Positions 45,996-53,914 of a stretch of 64,000 nucleotides of DNA are shown here, in pieces. The position numbers were made by a program, and so were the translations under genes. Origin of the DNA: Demequina maris (GTDB lineage Bacteria; Actinomycetota; Actinomycetes; Actinomycetales; Demequinaceae); contig NZ_BBLX01000003.1 in NCBI RefSeq assembly GCF_000971155.1, positions 186,001-250,000 of the forward strand. The letters are read 5' to 3'. The notes below the pieces were generated by a model. The model did not search any database. It was not told the origin of the DNA and saw nothing but the letters and a program-made list of their open reading frames with translations. The first letter of the stretch is position 1, and each line of letters opens with the position of its first letter.

Positions 45996-46619
45996 TCACG
46001 GGGAGACGATGCGCCGGATGCGCGCGATCGCCGCGTGGATGTAGGTCTCGACCTCCGCCTCGTCGCCGGACTGCTCGATCCAGAGCCGGCTGATGACGGG
46101 GAACGCGCCGAACGCGACGCTCATGACGAGCTGGGCCTCGTCGCTCGCCTCGGTCGCGGGCATGTCGGGGTGCTGGTCGGCGAGGCGGCGGCGCACGAGC
46201 TCGGCCGTGGCCTGGCGCTTGCCCGCCATGCGGGTCACCTGCAGCGCCTGGAGCGACGGCTCCTTGGCGTACAGCTCGCGACGCATCGCGAACACCTCGC
46301 GGTCGGGCTCCGTGGCGAAGAAGCCGCGGGCGATCAGCAGCATGAGGTCCTCGACGATCGGGCCGCGCCCGTGCACGAACTCCTCGACGAAGGCCTCGTC
46401 GGGCGTCGAGGGCGCGGGGCCGATGAGGGCCCCCTCCTTGGTGCCGAAGTAGTTGAAGTAGGTCCGCGGCGAGATGTCGCTCGCCTCGCAGATCATGTCC
46501 ACCGTCACGTCGTCCACGCCGTGCTCCAGCGCGAGCGCGAGCGCGGCGCGCTCGACACGGCGGGTGCGGCGCAGGCGGTTGCGCTCGCGGAGTCCGAGCA
46601 CGGGGGTGGCGGTGGGCAT
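45996..46619 (-). CDS. TetR-family transcriptional regulator
   Basis: 207 residues from MPTATPVLGLRERNRLRRTR. Helix-turn-helix HGVDDVTVDMICEASDISPRTYFNYFGTKEGAL near 35-67 and a ligand-binding domain ending IHAAIARIRRIVSP. The first methionine coincides with the predicted transcription start (see 46619-46660), so the mRNA may be leaderless. Likely represses itself and the exporter until a drug binds. Confidence 0.9.
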   Translation of the reverse strand: MPTATPVLGLRERNRLRRTRRVERAALALALEHGVDDVTVDMICEASDISPRTYFNYFGTKEGALIGPAPSTPDEAFVEEFVHGRGPIVEDLMLLIARGFFATEPDREVFAMRRELYAKEPSLQALQVTRMAGKRQATAELVRRRLADQHPDMPATEASDEAQLVMSVAFGAFPVISRLWIEQSGDEAEVETYIHAAIARIRRIVSP

Positions 46620-46660
46620 GTCCACATTCTTGCAGTCACTGCACTTTTGCGTCAAGTGCA
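46619..46660 (-). promoter_or_regulatory. tetR promoter with overlapping palindromic operators
   Basis: On the minus strand -35 TTGACG (46650-46655) and -10 AAGAAT (46626-46631) with an 18-base spacer place transcription start at or beside the ATG at 46619. The spacer is covered by TGCAGTCACTGCA (46631-46643, 6-bp arms around one base) and TGCACTT-N7-AAGTGCA (46640-46660). Typical layout for an autorepressor. Confidence 0.55.
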
Positions 46661-46714
46661 GATTTGCGGGGACTGCACCGATGGGGGCGTGGGGTGCCCC
46701 TCTCCCGTCGCCCC

Positions 46715-46799
46715 CGCACCGAACCGGCGTACAGGACCGGGCTCGTGCGCATCGTCCCTGGTCCCGGACCGGACGATGCGGCACGTACGCCGGTTGCGT
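46715..46799. repeat. 85-bp nested-hairpin element, copy A
   Basis: Outer arms AACCGGCGTAC and GTACGCCGGTT (11 bp perfect), middle stem GTGCGCATCGTCC with GGACGATGCGGCAC (one-base bulge) and inner GGTCC-C-GGACC. 83 of 85 bases are the same as copy B. Confidence 0.85.
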
Positions 46800-46823
46800 C
46801 AGGTCGGGGCACGCCGCCCTCCA

Positions 46824-46900
46824 CAAGTCACACCTCTGACGCCGGGTGCGCGCGGCGCACACGGGGATCCGGCCGCACCGGTCGTCAGAGGTGTGACTTG
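46824..46900. repeat. 18-bp perfect inverted repeat between the two 85-bp elements
   Basis: CAAGTCACACCTCTGACG (46824-46841) and CGTCAGAGGTGTGACTTG (46883-46900). The 41-base spacer has its own hairpin GTGCGC-GCG-GCGCAC. The arms are less GC-rich than the surroundings, unlike the flanking elements. Confidence 0.85.
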
Positions 46901-46922
46901 CGAACGGGGGCCACCCGCCGGG

Positions 46923-47007
46923 CGCACCGAACCGGCGCACAGGACCGGGCTCGTGCGCATCGTCCCTGGTCCCGGCCCGGACGATGCGGCACGTACGCCG
47001 GTTGCGT
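46923..47007. repeat. 85-bp nested-hairpin element, copy B
   Basis: Direct repeat of copy A, 208 bases downstream, with one change in the left outer arm (GGCGCAC for GGCGTAC) and one in the central loop (GGCCCGG for GGACCGG). Confidence 0.85.
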
Positions 47008-47061
47008 GGGGTGGAGCGGCGGAGGGGCGGGGGCGGTGGCGGCGGAGGGACACCCCGGAAC

Positions 47062-47095
47062 GCACGAGGCCCCCGGCGTTCACCGGGGGCCTCGT
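47062..47095 (-). terminator. Terminator hairpin of the DUF2469 gene
   Basis: Perfect 14-bp arms CACGAGGCCCCCGG (47062-47075) and CCGGGGGCCTCGTG (47082-47095), loop CGTTCA, 13 bases past the stop. Confidence 0.8.
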
Positions 47096-47108
47096 GGACG
47101 GGTGCGGC

Positions 47109-47432
47109 TCAGCGGCCGCGGATCTGACGGATGTCGGGGAGGTCGTCGTCGCGGGCGAGCTCCTCGATGTTGACGTCCTTGAACGTCACGACGCGCACGT
47201 TCTTGACGAGGCGCGCGCTGCGGTAGACGTCCCAGACCCAGGCGTCGGCCATGGTCACCTCGAAGTAGATGTCCCCGCCTGACGCCTTGACCTGGAGGTC
47301 CACCTTGTTGCACAGGTAGAACCGACGCTCCGTCTCCACGACGTACTGGAACAGTCCCACCACGTCGCGGTACTCGCGGTAGAGCGCGAGCTCGGCTTCG
47401 GTCTCGTAGTTCTCGAGGTCTTCGTGGCTCAC
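47109..47432 (-). CDS. DUF2469 family protein
   Basis: 107 residues, MSHEDLENYETEAELALYREYRDVVGLFQYVVETERRFYLCN, acidic, no signal or membrane segment. A conserved actinobacterial protein of unknown function that nearly always lies beside rnhB, as here. The full length and both ends match the family. Confidence 0.92.
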   Translation of the reverse strand: MSHEDLENYETEAELALYREYRDVVGLFQYVVETERRFYLCNKVDLQVKASGGDIYFEVTMADAWVWDVYRSARLVKNVRVVTFKDVNIEELARDDDLPDIRQIRGR

Positions 47433-47481
47433 CCGTCAAGGATGCCCGCAAACCCCCCGGCTTGGCGAATGCCGCGCCGGG

Positions 47482-48135
47482 TCACGAGGCGCGGAAGGGC
47501 AGCTTCCAGGAGACACGGTGGAGCGGCGACGGGCCGTGCTCACGGAGCGCCTCGAGGTGCGAGGCCGCGCCGTAGCCCTTGTTGGAGTCCCAGCCGTACT
47601 CGGGGTGCTCCTCGTGGGCGACGGCCATGAGCGCGTCGCGCTCGACCTTGGCCAGCACGGAGGCCGCCGCGATCGAGGCGCAGGCACGGTCGCCCTTGAC
47701 GATCATGGTGACGGGGGGCGCGTCCCACTCGTCGGCGTGGTCCGAGAACAGGTCCGCGGGCGGCGGGGTGAGCCAGTCGTGCGTGCCGTCGAGGAGGACG
47801 GCGTCGACCGCGACGGGGATCGCGTCGAGCGCACGGCGGGCGGCGAGGCGGAGCGCGGCGACGATGCCGACCTCGTCGATCTCGGCGGCGGTGGCATGGC
47901 CGACGGCGCGGCCGACGCCGAACGAGCCGAGCGGCTCGAGCAGCGCCTCGCGGCGCGCGGCGCTGAGGAGCTTGGAGTCGGTGAGACCGTCGGGCCAGGA
48001 CTCGCAGCGGGTGACGACGGCGACGCCGACGCTCACGGGTCCGGCGAGCGCGCCTCGGCCGACCTCGTCGATGCCGGCGACGGCGTCGAAGCCGGCATCC
48101 CACAGCGCGGCCTCGTGGATCAGCGAGACCGTCAC
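47482..48135 (-). CDS. rnhB: Ribonuclease HII
   Basis: 217 residues. Catalytic motif GIDEVGRGALAGPVSVG (DEGR-type with D and E), TDSKLLSAARREAL, a further Asp in VDAVLLDG, and the C-terminal YGWDSNKGYGAASHLEAL plus SWKLPF. Removes ribonucleotides and RNA primers from DNA. Two bases from lepB. Confidence 0.95.
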   Translation of the reverse strand: MTVSLIHEAALWDAGFDAVAGIDEVGRGALAGPVSVGVAVVTRCESWPDGLTDSKLLSAARREALLEPLGSFGVGRAVGHATAAEIDEVGIVAALRLAARRALDAIPVAVDAVLLDGTHDWLTPPPADLFSDHADEWDAPPVTMIVKGDRACASIAAASVLAKVERDALMAVAHEEHPEYGWDSNKGYGAASHLEALREHGPSPLHRVSWKLPFRAS

Positions 48136-48136
48136 G

Positions 48137-48937
48137 TCACTCCTGGGTGGACTCGGCCTGGTCGCCGTAGGGGTTGCCGACCCCGCCGAAGCGGTCGAAC
48201 GGCCACACGACGGCGAAGGTGGTGCCCACGACGTTGTCGACGGGCACGGTGCCGCCGCCCGGGTCGCCCATGTGGGCGCGGGAGTCGGCGGAGTCGTCGC
48301 GGTTGTCGCCCATGACCCACAGGTAGCCGGACGGGACCTCGACGCGGAACTCGGTGCCGCACGGGCGCGCGCCCTCGGCGATGTAGTCCTCGTCGAGCGC
48401 CTCGCCGTTGACGGTCACCTGACCGTCGGGGTCGGTGCACTCGACGATGTCGCCCGGCAGCCCGATGACGCGCTTGACGAGGTGCTCGCCGGCGTCCTCC
48501 GGCAGCAGGCCCGTCCACGTGAGCACGTCCTTAACGACGAGCTTGAGACCGCTCTGCTCCTGGCCGGCGTGGCCGAGCCAGTTCGCGGGGTCCTTGAAGA
48601 CGACGACGTCCCCGCGGCGCAGCGGCAGCGGGTCGGGGCGCCACTTGGTGACGAGGATGCGATCGCCCTCGATGAGCGTGGGCTCCATCGAGGGCGACGG
48701 GATGTAGAACGACTGGAAGAAGAAGGTCTTGATCACGAGCGAGAGCAGCAGCGCGCTCACGATGACGAGCAGGAGCTCCTTCGCCCAGCCCCACGCACGA
48801 CGACCGGCGGACGGTTTCCCGCCCGCCGGTACGTCAGCGCTGGTCGCGATCTTAGTTCTCGCGCTTCTCGCGGATGCGAGCGGCCTTGCCGCGCAGGCCG
48901 CGCAGGTAGTACAGCTTCGCGCGGCGCACGTCGCCAC
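48137..48937 (-). CDS. lepB: Signal peptidase I (start uncertain)
   Basis: One transmembrane helix ([21 protein letters not shown]), then [11 protein letters not shown] with the catalytic Ser, [12 protein letters not shown] with the general-base Lys, and [22 protein letters not shown]. Ends at 48137. No ATG, GTG or TTG is present in frame between the rplS stop (48852) and the membrane helix; the GTG used here lies 86 bases inside rplS and would add an unusual Cys/Ala/Arg-rich leader. The functional start may be a rarer codon. Cleaves Sec signal peptides, such as those of the SLH proteins. Confidence 0.85.
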   Translation of the reverse strand: MATCAARSCTTCAACAARPLASARSARTKIATSADVPAGGKPSAGRRAWGWAKELLLVIVSALLLSLVIKTFFFQSFYIPSPSMEPTLIEGDRILVTKWRPDPLPLRRGDVVVFKDPANWLGHAGQEQSGLKLVVKDVLTWTGLLPEDAGEHLVKRVIGLPGDIVECTDPDGQVTVNGEALDEDYIAEGARPCGTEFRVEVPSGYLWVMGDNRDDSADSRAHMGDPGGGTVPVDNVVGTTFAVVWPFDRFGGVGNPYGDQAESTQE

Positions 48938-49199
48938 GGCGGTCCAGCTCGATCTTCTCGATCGTGGGGGCGTGCACCGGGAAGGTGCGCTCGACGCCCA
49001 CGCCGAACGAGATCTTGCGGACGGTGAAGGTCTCACCGACGCCCTGGCCCTGGCGAGCGATGACGACGCCCTGGAAGACCTGGATACGCGAGCGGTTGCC
49101 CTCGATGACCTTGACGTGGACCTTCACGGTGTCGCCGGCGCGGAACGCCGGGACGTCGTCGCGGAGCTGGTCCGCAACCACATGGTCAAGCTTCTGCAT
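48852..49199 (-). CDS. rplS: 50S ribosomal protein L19
   Basis: 115 residues from [23 protein letters not shown], with GAGGAGAG upstream. [23 protein letters not shown] and [21 protein letters not shown] are typical. At the interface of the subunits. Separated from trmD by 182 bp that contain a CAGAATAGT -10-like word near 49329-49337 and one ACGATGCG copy; no gene there. Confidence 0.97.
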   Translation of the reverse strand: MQKLDHVVADQLRDDVPAFRAGDTVKVHVKVIEGNRSRIQVFQGVVIARQGQGVGETFTVRKISFGVGVERTFPVHAPTIEKIELDRRGDVRRAKLYYLRGLRGKAARIREKREN

Positions 49200-49381
49200 G
49201 ACTTTCTCTCCTCGCACATGCCACAGGTCACGTACGGTATCCGCCTGATGGCGATCGGTGTGTTCAGCTGCGTCGCGGATGCCGCCGGACCCCCTGTGGC
49301 AGGTCCCGGCGCCGCGCGCACCGAGGAACTATTCTGCCACACCGTGCCCGGACGATGCGAGGCCTGGCCGGCATGGGCGCG

Positions 49382-50110
49382 TCACCAGGCGCCGGGCTCC
49401 TCCGGCGGGAGCAGGTCGGGCCGCCGCTCGCGGGTGCGGGCGAGCTGCTGCTCGTGCCGCCACTCGGCGACGCGCGCGTGGTGGCCGCTGAGCAGCACCT
49501 CGGGCACGTCGAGCCCGCGCCACGACTGCGGCCGCGTGTACGACGGGTACTCGAGCAGCCCGTCCGAGTGCGACTCCTCGACGATCGACTGGGCGTTGCC
49601 CATGAACCCGGGGATGAGGCGCGTGATCGCCTCGATCATCGCGTACGTCGCGACCTCCCCGCCGTTGAGGACGTAGTCGCCGAGGCTCACCTCGAGCACG
49701 CGGTAGCCGGCGTCCGCGTAGTGGTGGGCGACGCGCGCGTCGATGCCCTCGTACCGTCCGCACGCGAACACCAGCTGGGGCGCGGTCGACAGCTCCTGCG
49801 CGAGCGCCTGCGTGAACGGCACCCCGGCGGGGCTCGGGATCACCAGCACGCCGGTGGGGCGCAGCACGTCGTCGAGGGCCTTGCCCCACACGTCGGGCTT
49901 CATCACCATGCCGGCGCCGCCGCCGAACGGGGCGTCGTCCACCGTGCGATGCACGTCGGGCGTGCCGTCGGCCTTGAACGCGGCGTAATCGCGCAGGTCG
50001 TGGACGTGGGTCTCGACGAGCTCGGCCTGGCGCGCCTTGCCGAGCAGCGACACGTCGAGCACCTGGAAGAACTCGGGGAAGATCGTGACGACGTCGATGC
50101 GCATCCTCAT
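49382..50110 (-). CDS. trmD: tRNA (guanine-37-N1) methyltransferase
   Basis: 242 residues. SPOUT fold with the knot region [33 protein letters not shown] and [30 protein letters not shown], catalytic Asp in [14 protein letters not shown]. Start overlaps the rimM stop. Prevents +1 frameshifting. Confidence 0.96.
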   Translation of the reverse strand: MRMRIDVVTIFPEFFQVLDVSLLGKARQAELVETHVHDLRDYAAFKADGTPDVHRTVDDAPFGGGAGMVMKPDVWGKALDDVLRPTGVLVIPSPAGVPFTQALAQELSTAPQLVFACGRYEGIDARVAHHYADAGYRVLEVSLGDYVLNGGEVATYAMIEAITRLIPGFMGNAQSIVEESHSDGLLEYPSYTRPQSWRGLDVPEVLLSGHHARVAEWRHEQQLARTRERRPDLLPPEEPGAW

Positions 50111-50640
50111 GCGGAGGTCTCCCCCGTCACCTCGGGCTCCTCGCCCGCGAGCAGGCCGAACGGCGGCGTCAGGACCACGCGGCCGCCCTCGACGTCAACC
50201 TCCGGCACGAACTCCTCGACGAACGGGATCATCGCGCGGTGGCCGCCGGGCTGCTTGACCACGAGCAGGTCCTGCGCGGGCATCGTCACGAGGTCGACGA
50301 CCTCGCCGAGGGCGGAGCCGTCGGGCCGGACGGCGGCCAGGCCCACGAGCTGGTGGACGAACCACGCGTCGTCCTCGTCGGACTCGGCGCCCTCGATCGT
50401 GAGCTCGATGCCGCGCGCGGCCTCGGCGGCGTCGCGGTCGCGGATCTCGTCGAACTGGACGAACCAGCGCCCCGACTGGACGCGGACCCGGCCGACGGTG
50501 AGCGGGCCGGCGGAGGCGGGCTCGGTGGCGAACACCTCGCCGGGGACGAGCCGGTCCTCGGGGATGTCGGTGCGCAGCTCGACCGACACCTCGCCCTTGA
50601 GCCCGTGGGCGCGGCCGATGCGGGCGACGGTCAATCTCAT
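50107..50640 (-). CDS. rimM: 16S rRNA processing protein RimM
   Basis: 177 residues: N-terminal beta-barrel ([21 protein letters not shown]) and PRC-barrel half ([52 protein letters not shown]). Helps mature the 30S head. In most relatives khpA and rpsP follow directly upstream; here two plus-strand genes intervene. Confidence 0.95.
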   Translation of the reverse strand: MRLTVARIGRAHGLKGEVSVELRTDIPEDRLVPGEVFATEPASAGPLTVGRVRVQSGRWFVQFDEIRDRDAAEAARGIELTIEGAESDEDDAWFVHQLVGLAAVRPDGSALGEVVDLVTMPAQDLLVVKQPGGHRAMIPFVEEFVPEVDVEGGRVVLTPPFGLLAGEEPEVTGETSA

Positions 50641-50715
50641 GACACCAGGGTACTTTCCGCCGCCGAGGCCCCGGCGCGCGCTAGCGTGGTCCCGACATCC
50701 ACCTGGGGAGACGGA

Positions 50716-51123
50716 ATGGCCGAAGCCGCGGGACGCCCGCCTGGCGTGACCTTCGTCGTGATCCTCACGTGGGTCGCGGCGATCGGGGACCTGGTCACCG
50801 GCGCGGCGCTCGTCTGGCTCAGCCTCAACATGGGCGCCGTCGACCTCGCGCTGACGGCGAGCGAGCTGCGCGCGTACGCTTTCGTGCTGCTCACGGTCGG
50901 CCTCCTCACGTCCGCCTTCGCGCTCGGGATCTCCGCCGGGTCGCAGGTCTCGCGCATCGCGATCATGGCCATCATGGCGGCGCGCATCGCGGGCGGCCTC
51001 TACGCGTACAGCGTGCTCGGCGAGCTCGTGAAGTGGCAGGCACTGGGCCAGGTGGCCGGCTCGCTGCTGATCATCATCGCGCTCTCCACGCCTCGCGCGT
51101 TCGCGTATTTCCGAGCATCCTGA
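50716..51123 (+). CDS. Small four-helix membrane protein, paralogue 1
   Basis: 135 residues from MAEAAGRPPGVTFVVIL, GGGGAG upstream. Four predicted transmembrane segments (VTFVVILTWVAAIGDLVTGAALVWL; AYAFVLLTVGLLTSAFALGI; IAIMAIMAARIAGGLYAY; LGQVAGSLLIIIALS). No catalytic motif, no family recognised. Homologous to the next gene; the pair lies on the plus strand inside an otherwise minus-strand ribosomal operon. Confidence 0.8.
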   Translation: MAEAAGRPPGVTFVVILTWVAAIGDLVTGAALVWLSLNMGAVDLALTASELRAYAFVLLTVGLLTSAFALGISAGSQVSRIAIMAIMAARIAGGLYAYSVLGELVKWQALGQVAGSLLIIIALSTPRAFAYFRAS

Positions 51124-51161
51124 GAGGGAGCGCCCGCGCGCGCCCTGACAAGGAGGCTCTC

Positions 51162-51572
51162 ATGGCCAGCGAACGTCGTCCCGCTTCCGTCACGCTCGTC
51201 TCCGCGCTCACGTGGATCGCCGCGGGGCTCGACCTCATCCTCGGCGCGCTGATGATCTGGTTCTACTACAACCCGGACGACCTCAGCTCGAGCATCAACG
51301 CCGACAACCTGCTCTGGTACGGCCTCACCACGCTGGTCATGGGTGTGTTCACCGCGGCCGTCGCGGCGGGCCTCGCGATGGGCTCCCAGGGCGCGCGCGT
51401 GCTCGTCATCATCGTGATGGTGCTGCGCATCGCCGGCGCCGCGTACGGGCTCGGGAGGGTGGGCGGCGAGGTCGCCTGGCAGGCCGCGATCGAGATCGTG
51501 CTCGCCCTCGCGGTCATCGGGCTGCTGTCGACGCGGCGCGCCTCGGCCTGGTTCCGCGGCACGCGGGTCTGA
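51162..51572 (+). CDS. Small four-helix membrane protein, paralogue 2
   Basis: 136 residues, AAGGAGG upstream. Same order of helices as its neighbour (VTLVSALTWIAAGLDLILGALMIWFYYN; GLTTLVMGVFTAAVAAGLAMG; VLVIIVMVLRIAGAAYGL; IEIVLALAVIGLLS) and the same ends (PAS/VT near the N-terminus, AxxFR near the C-terminus), so a tandem duplication. Function unknown. A strong hairpin at 51608-51645 separates it from khpA. Confidence 0.8.
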   Translation: MASERRPASVTLVSALTWIAAGLDLILGALMIWFYYNPDDLSSSINADNLLWYGLTTLVMGVFTAAVAAGLAMGSQGARVLVIIVMVLRIAGAAYGLGRVGGEVAWQAAIEIVLALAVIGLLSTRRASAWFRGTRV

Positions 51573-51607
51573 CCCCGCGCATCGTCCCCGCGGCACCCGG
51601 ACACGCA

Positions 51608-51645
51608 GCAGGCCCCCTCCCTCCGAGCGGAGGAAGAGGGCCTGC
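51608..51645. terminator. Bidirectional terminator between the membrane-protein pair and khpA
   Basis: GCAGGCCC (51608-51615) with GGGCCTGC (51638-51645) and inside CCTCC-GAGC-GGAGG (51620-51633). It lies between convergent genes and can serve both. Confidence 0.7.
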
Positions 51646-51663
51646 CGTGCGTCGAGCCTGAGG

Positions 51664-51894
51664 CTAGGCGACGTCCACGATGTTGACGCGGACGTCGTCA
51701 CGCGCGATGGCCTCGACGACCGTCCGGATAGCCGTCGCGGTGCGACCGCGGCGACCGATGACCCGGGGCAGGTCGTCGGGGTGCACCACCACGTTGAGGG
51801 TGGTGCCGCGACGCCCGGAGCGCTCGGTCACGCGGACGTCGTCCGGGTTGCGGACGATGCTGCGGACCAGGAACTCGAGAGCGTCGACGACCAT
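51664..51894 (-). CDS. khpA: KH-domain RNA-binding protein KhpA
   Basis: 76 residues, MVVDALEFLVRSIVRNPDDVRVTERSGRR, with the single KH GxxG loop in VIGRRGRTATAIRTVVEAI. Family length and the position directly behind rpsP fit KhpA, an RNA chaperone that partners KhpB/Jag in other bacteria. Confidence 0.93.
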   Translation of the reverse strand: MVVDALEFLVRSIVRNPDDVRVTERSGRRGTTLNVVVHPDDLPRVIGRRGRTATAIRTVVEAIARDDVRVNIVDVA

Positions 51895-51896
51895 CG

Positions 51897-52349
51897 TCAG
51901 TTCTCCTCGGCGGGGGCCTCGGCGGCCTCGTCGGCGACCTCGGCCTCGGCGGCGGCGGTCTCCTCGGCCTTGGCGGCCTCCTTGGCGGCGGCGGCGTCGG
52001 CCTTGGCCTTCTCCGCGGCGTCGGCCTGCGCCTTGATGGCGTCGGCGGCGTCGGCCTTGGCGGAGGCACCCTTGACGGTGCTCACGCCCTTCTCGCCCTT
52101 GAAGGTGGCCCAATCACCGGTGAGCTTGAGCAGCGCGGCGACCTGCTCGGTGGGCTGCGCGCCCACGGAGAGCCAGTACTGCGCGCGCTCGGAGTCGATC
52201 TCGATGATCGAGGGCTCCTCGGTGGGGTGGTACTTGCCGATCTCCTCGATCGCACGGCCATCGCGCTTGGTGCGCGAGTCCATGACGACGACGCGGTAGA
52301 ACGGGGCGCGCTTCTTGCCGAAGCGCTTGAGGCGGATCTTCACAGCCAT
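51897..52349 (-). CDS. rpsP: 30S ribosomal protein S16
   Basis: 150 residues from [27 protein letters not shown]. The S16 body ends near residue 85; the remaining 65 residues are an Ala/Lys/Glu helix-prone tail ([19 protein letters not shown]), long but seen in actinobacteria. Start of the rpsP-khpA unit. Confidence 0.96.
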   Translation of the reverse strand: MAVKIRLKRFGKKRAPFYRVVVMDSRTKRDGRAIEEIGKYHPTEEPSIIEIDSERAQYWLSVGAQPTEQVAALLKLTGDWATFKGEKGVSTVKGASAKADAADAIKAQADAAEKAKADAAAAKEAAKAEETAAAEAEVADEAAEAPAEEN

Positions 52350-52480
52350 GGCTGTCTCCTTCTGAATTCGGTGTGAGCCGGATCGCGGTCCCCGGGGAAT
52401 CACGGGAGCCTCGACCTGACAAGACGAATCGGCGTGCACGGGTAGAGGGCCGTGCGCGCCAGCGACCCATTGTGCCAGAT

Positions 52481-52554
52481 GGGACGATGCGCGACCAACC
52501 TCGCGCCCCGGTCACCTCACGCTGGGCCACCCGGGCGACGACTGCGCATCGTAC
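52481..52554. repeat. ACGATGCG pair between rpsP and apbE
   Basis: GGGACGATGCGC at 52481-52492 faces TGCGCATCGTAC at 52543-52554, the second copy lying at the very 3' end of the apbE gene. Confidence 0.45.
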
Positions 52555-53288
52555 GTGCCGTCGTAGCGGCCGCCCGTGACGAGCAGCACCTCGAGCCCGC
52601 GCTCGAGGGCCGCGGCGACGATGCGCGGCCCTCCCCCGGCGATCGCGGTGGCCCACGCGTCGCACTCGGTGAGGTCGCGGCCCGCCACTGACACCTGCAT
52701 GTAGTGGCGCGCGGTCTCGCCCGTGACCGGGTCCCAGATGTGGTCGACCACCTGCGCGCCGCCGGACGTCGCGAGCGCCGTGAACGCACCGCCCAGCTCG
52801 ACCACGTCGACCACCGGCGTGCCGGTCGGGTCGCCCTTGACGCGCGGGTCCGCGATGCCGATGCGGCGTGCGCGGCCGCCGCCCACGAGGACGTCGCCGG
52901 ACGCCCCCACCATCCAGTCGGAGGCGCGCGCGGCCCGCAGGTGGCGGCTGGCGCGTGCGACCGCCCACCCCTTCACAAGCCCCGTCGGGTCCAGGACGCC
53001 GTCCTGGCGGCGCGCGTCGAAGCCGCCCAGGGTGGCCTCGCGGTACCACTCGCACGCCTCGAGCACCTCGCGGAGCTCGTGCGGCGCCTCGTCGAGCGTG
53101 AGGTCGCCGCGCAGGTAGCCGCTGAGGTACGAGTCCTCCTTCCACAGCGAGAAGACCTCGTCGGCCCACACGAGCCCGGCGTGGAACTGCGCGAGCGCCC
53201 CGTCGACCTCGGCCGGGTCCGGGTCGTCGAGCTCGACCACGAACGGCATCGCCATCGCGTGGACCGTGGTCCGGAACGTCTCGGTCAC
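52512..53288 (-). CDS. apbE: FAD:protein FMN transferase ApbE
   Basis: 258 residues from a GTG overlapping the stop of the FMN-binding gene upstream (GTGA). Family motifs: AMPFVVELDD, DEVFSLWKEDSYLSGYLRGD, FDARRQDGVLDPTGLVKGWAVARASRHL, SGDVLVGGG, and the metal-binding region DHIWDPVTGET with DLTECDAWATAIAGGG. It lacks a signal peptide, so it probably acts in the cytoplasm or at the inner face, unlike lipoprotein ApbE forms. Transfers FMN from FAD to Ser/Thr of target proteins; three candidates are in the same operon. Confidence 0.9.
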   Translation of the reverse strand: MTETFRTTVHAMAMPFVVELDDPDPAEVDGALAQFHAGLVWADEVFSLWKEDSYLSGYLRGDLTLDEAPHELREVLEACEWYREATLGGFDARRQDGVLDPTGLVKGWAVARASRHLRAARASDWMVGASGDVLVGGGRARRIGIADPRVKGDPTGTPVVDVVELGGAFTALATSGGAQVVDHIWDPVTGETARHYMQVSVAGRDLTECDAWATAIAGGGPRIVAAALERGLEVLLVTGGRYDGTYDAQSSPGWPSVR

Positions 53289-53911
53289 AGTCCTGCCTCC
53301 TCGAACGCGCCGCGCATGGACTCGATGAACGCGGGCGAGGTGAACGAGGCGCCGCTGACGGCCTCCACGTCCCACGTCTGCGCCGCGAGCACCTTCTCGC
53401 GCAGCTCGGGGATCGCGCGCGCGTTGATCTGCACCGACTGCGCGTCCTGCGTGCCCGCGACGATCGCCTGCACGTCGGTCACCTCGCCGCCGGTGACGGT
53501 GATGCGGGCCTGGTAGTCGCCGCGGGCGTTGGTGACGACGGGCCCGTCGTGCGTGGACGATGCGGGGGCCGGGTCGGCCTGCGCGGTGGCGGTGGCGGTG
53601 GGCGTCGGGCTCGGCGTCGTGGCCGCCGGCGCGGGCGTCGCGATCGCGCAGTCGTCGTCCTCGCGGAAGTCCTTGTCGTCGTCCTCGTCGTCGCCGCTGT
53701 CGTCGGGCTCGCACGTCACGGACGGGGTGGGCGCGGGCTCGGGCGTGACGCTCGGAACCGGCGAGGCGCTCGGGCTCGCGCTGGGCGAGGCGTCGGGGCT
53801 CGACGGCGCGACGAGGTCGAGCGTGGGCAGCTCCTTGGGCGCCGCCGCCCAGCCCGCACCGACGATCGCGGCGCACCCGCCGGCGACCAGCACGGCCCGG
53901 GACGCGCGCAT
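53285..53911 (-). CDS. FMN-binding domain protein with long Pro/Ser/Asp spacer
   Basis: 208 residues. N-terminal signal-anchor (AVLVAGGCAAIVGAGWAA), then about 90 residues of spacer (PSPDASPSASPSASPVPSV, PDDSGDDEDDDKDFREDDD, ATTPSPTPTATATA) with two cysteines, then an FMN-binding domain (VTNARGDYQARITVTGGEVTDVQAI) ending in WDVEAVSGASFTSPAFIESMRGAF. The predicted covalent acceptor is the Ser of SGAS. The spacer could carry the flavin through the cell wall. Confidence 0.87.
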   Translation of the reverse strand: MRASRAVLVAGGCAAIVGAGWAAAPKELPTLDLVAPSSPDASPSASPSASPVPSVTPEPAPTPSVTCEPDDSGDDEDDDKDFREDDDCAIATPAPAATTPSPTPTATATAQADPAPASSTHDGPVVTNARGDYQARITVTGGEVTDVQAIVAGTQDAQSVQINARAIPELREKVLAAQTWDVEAVSGASFTSPAFIESMRGAFEEAGL

Positions 53912-53914
53912 CGT

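Noticed and set aside
46715-47007. An insertion sequence bounded by the 85-bp repeats
   Set aside because: No transposase frame and no target-site duplication could be found; the segment is under 300 bp. A small non-autonomous element remains possible and is reported as such.
46620-47108. A CRISPR array in the repeat-rich gap
   Set aside because: Only two copies of an 85-bp repeat, no regular short spacers, and no cas genes nearby.
43701-47282. A 1193-residue plus-strand frame across yraN, the exporter, tetR and the repeat region
   Set aside because: Antisense shadow over four real genes; the part across 46620-47108 is created by the repeats and has no initiation site.
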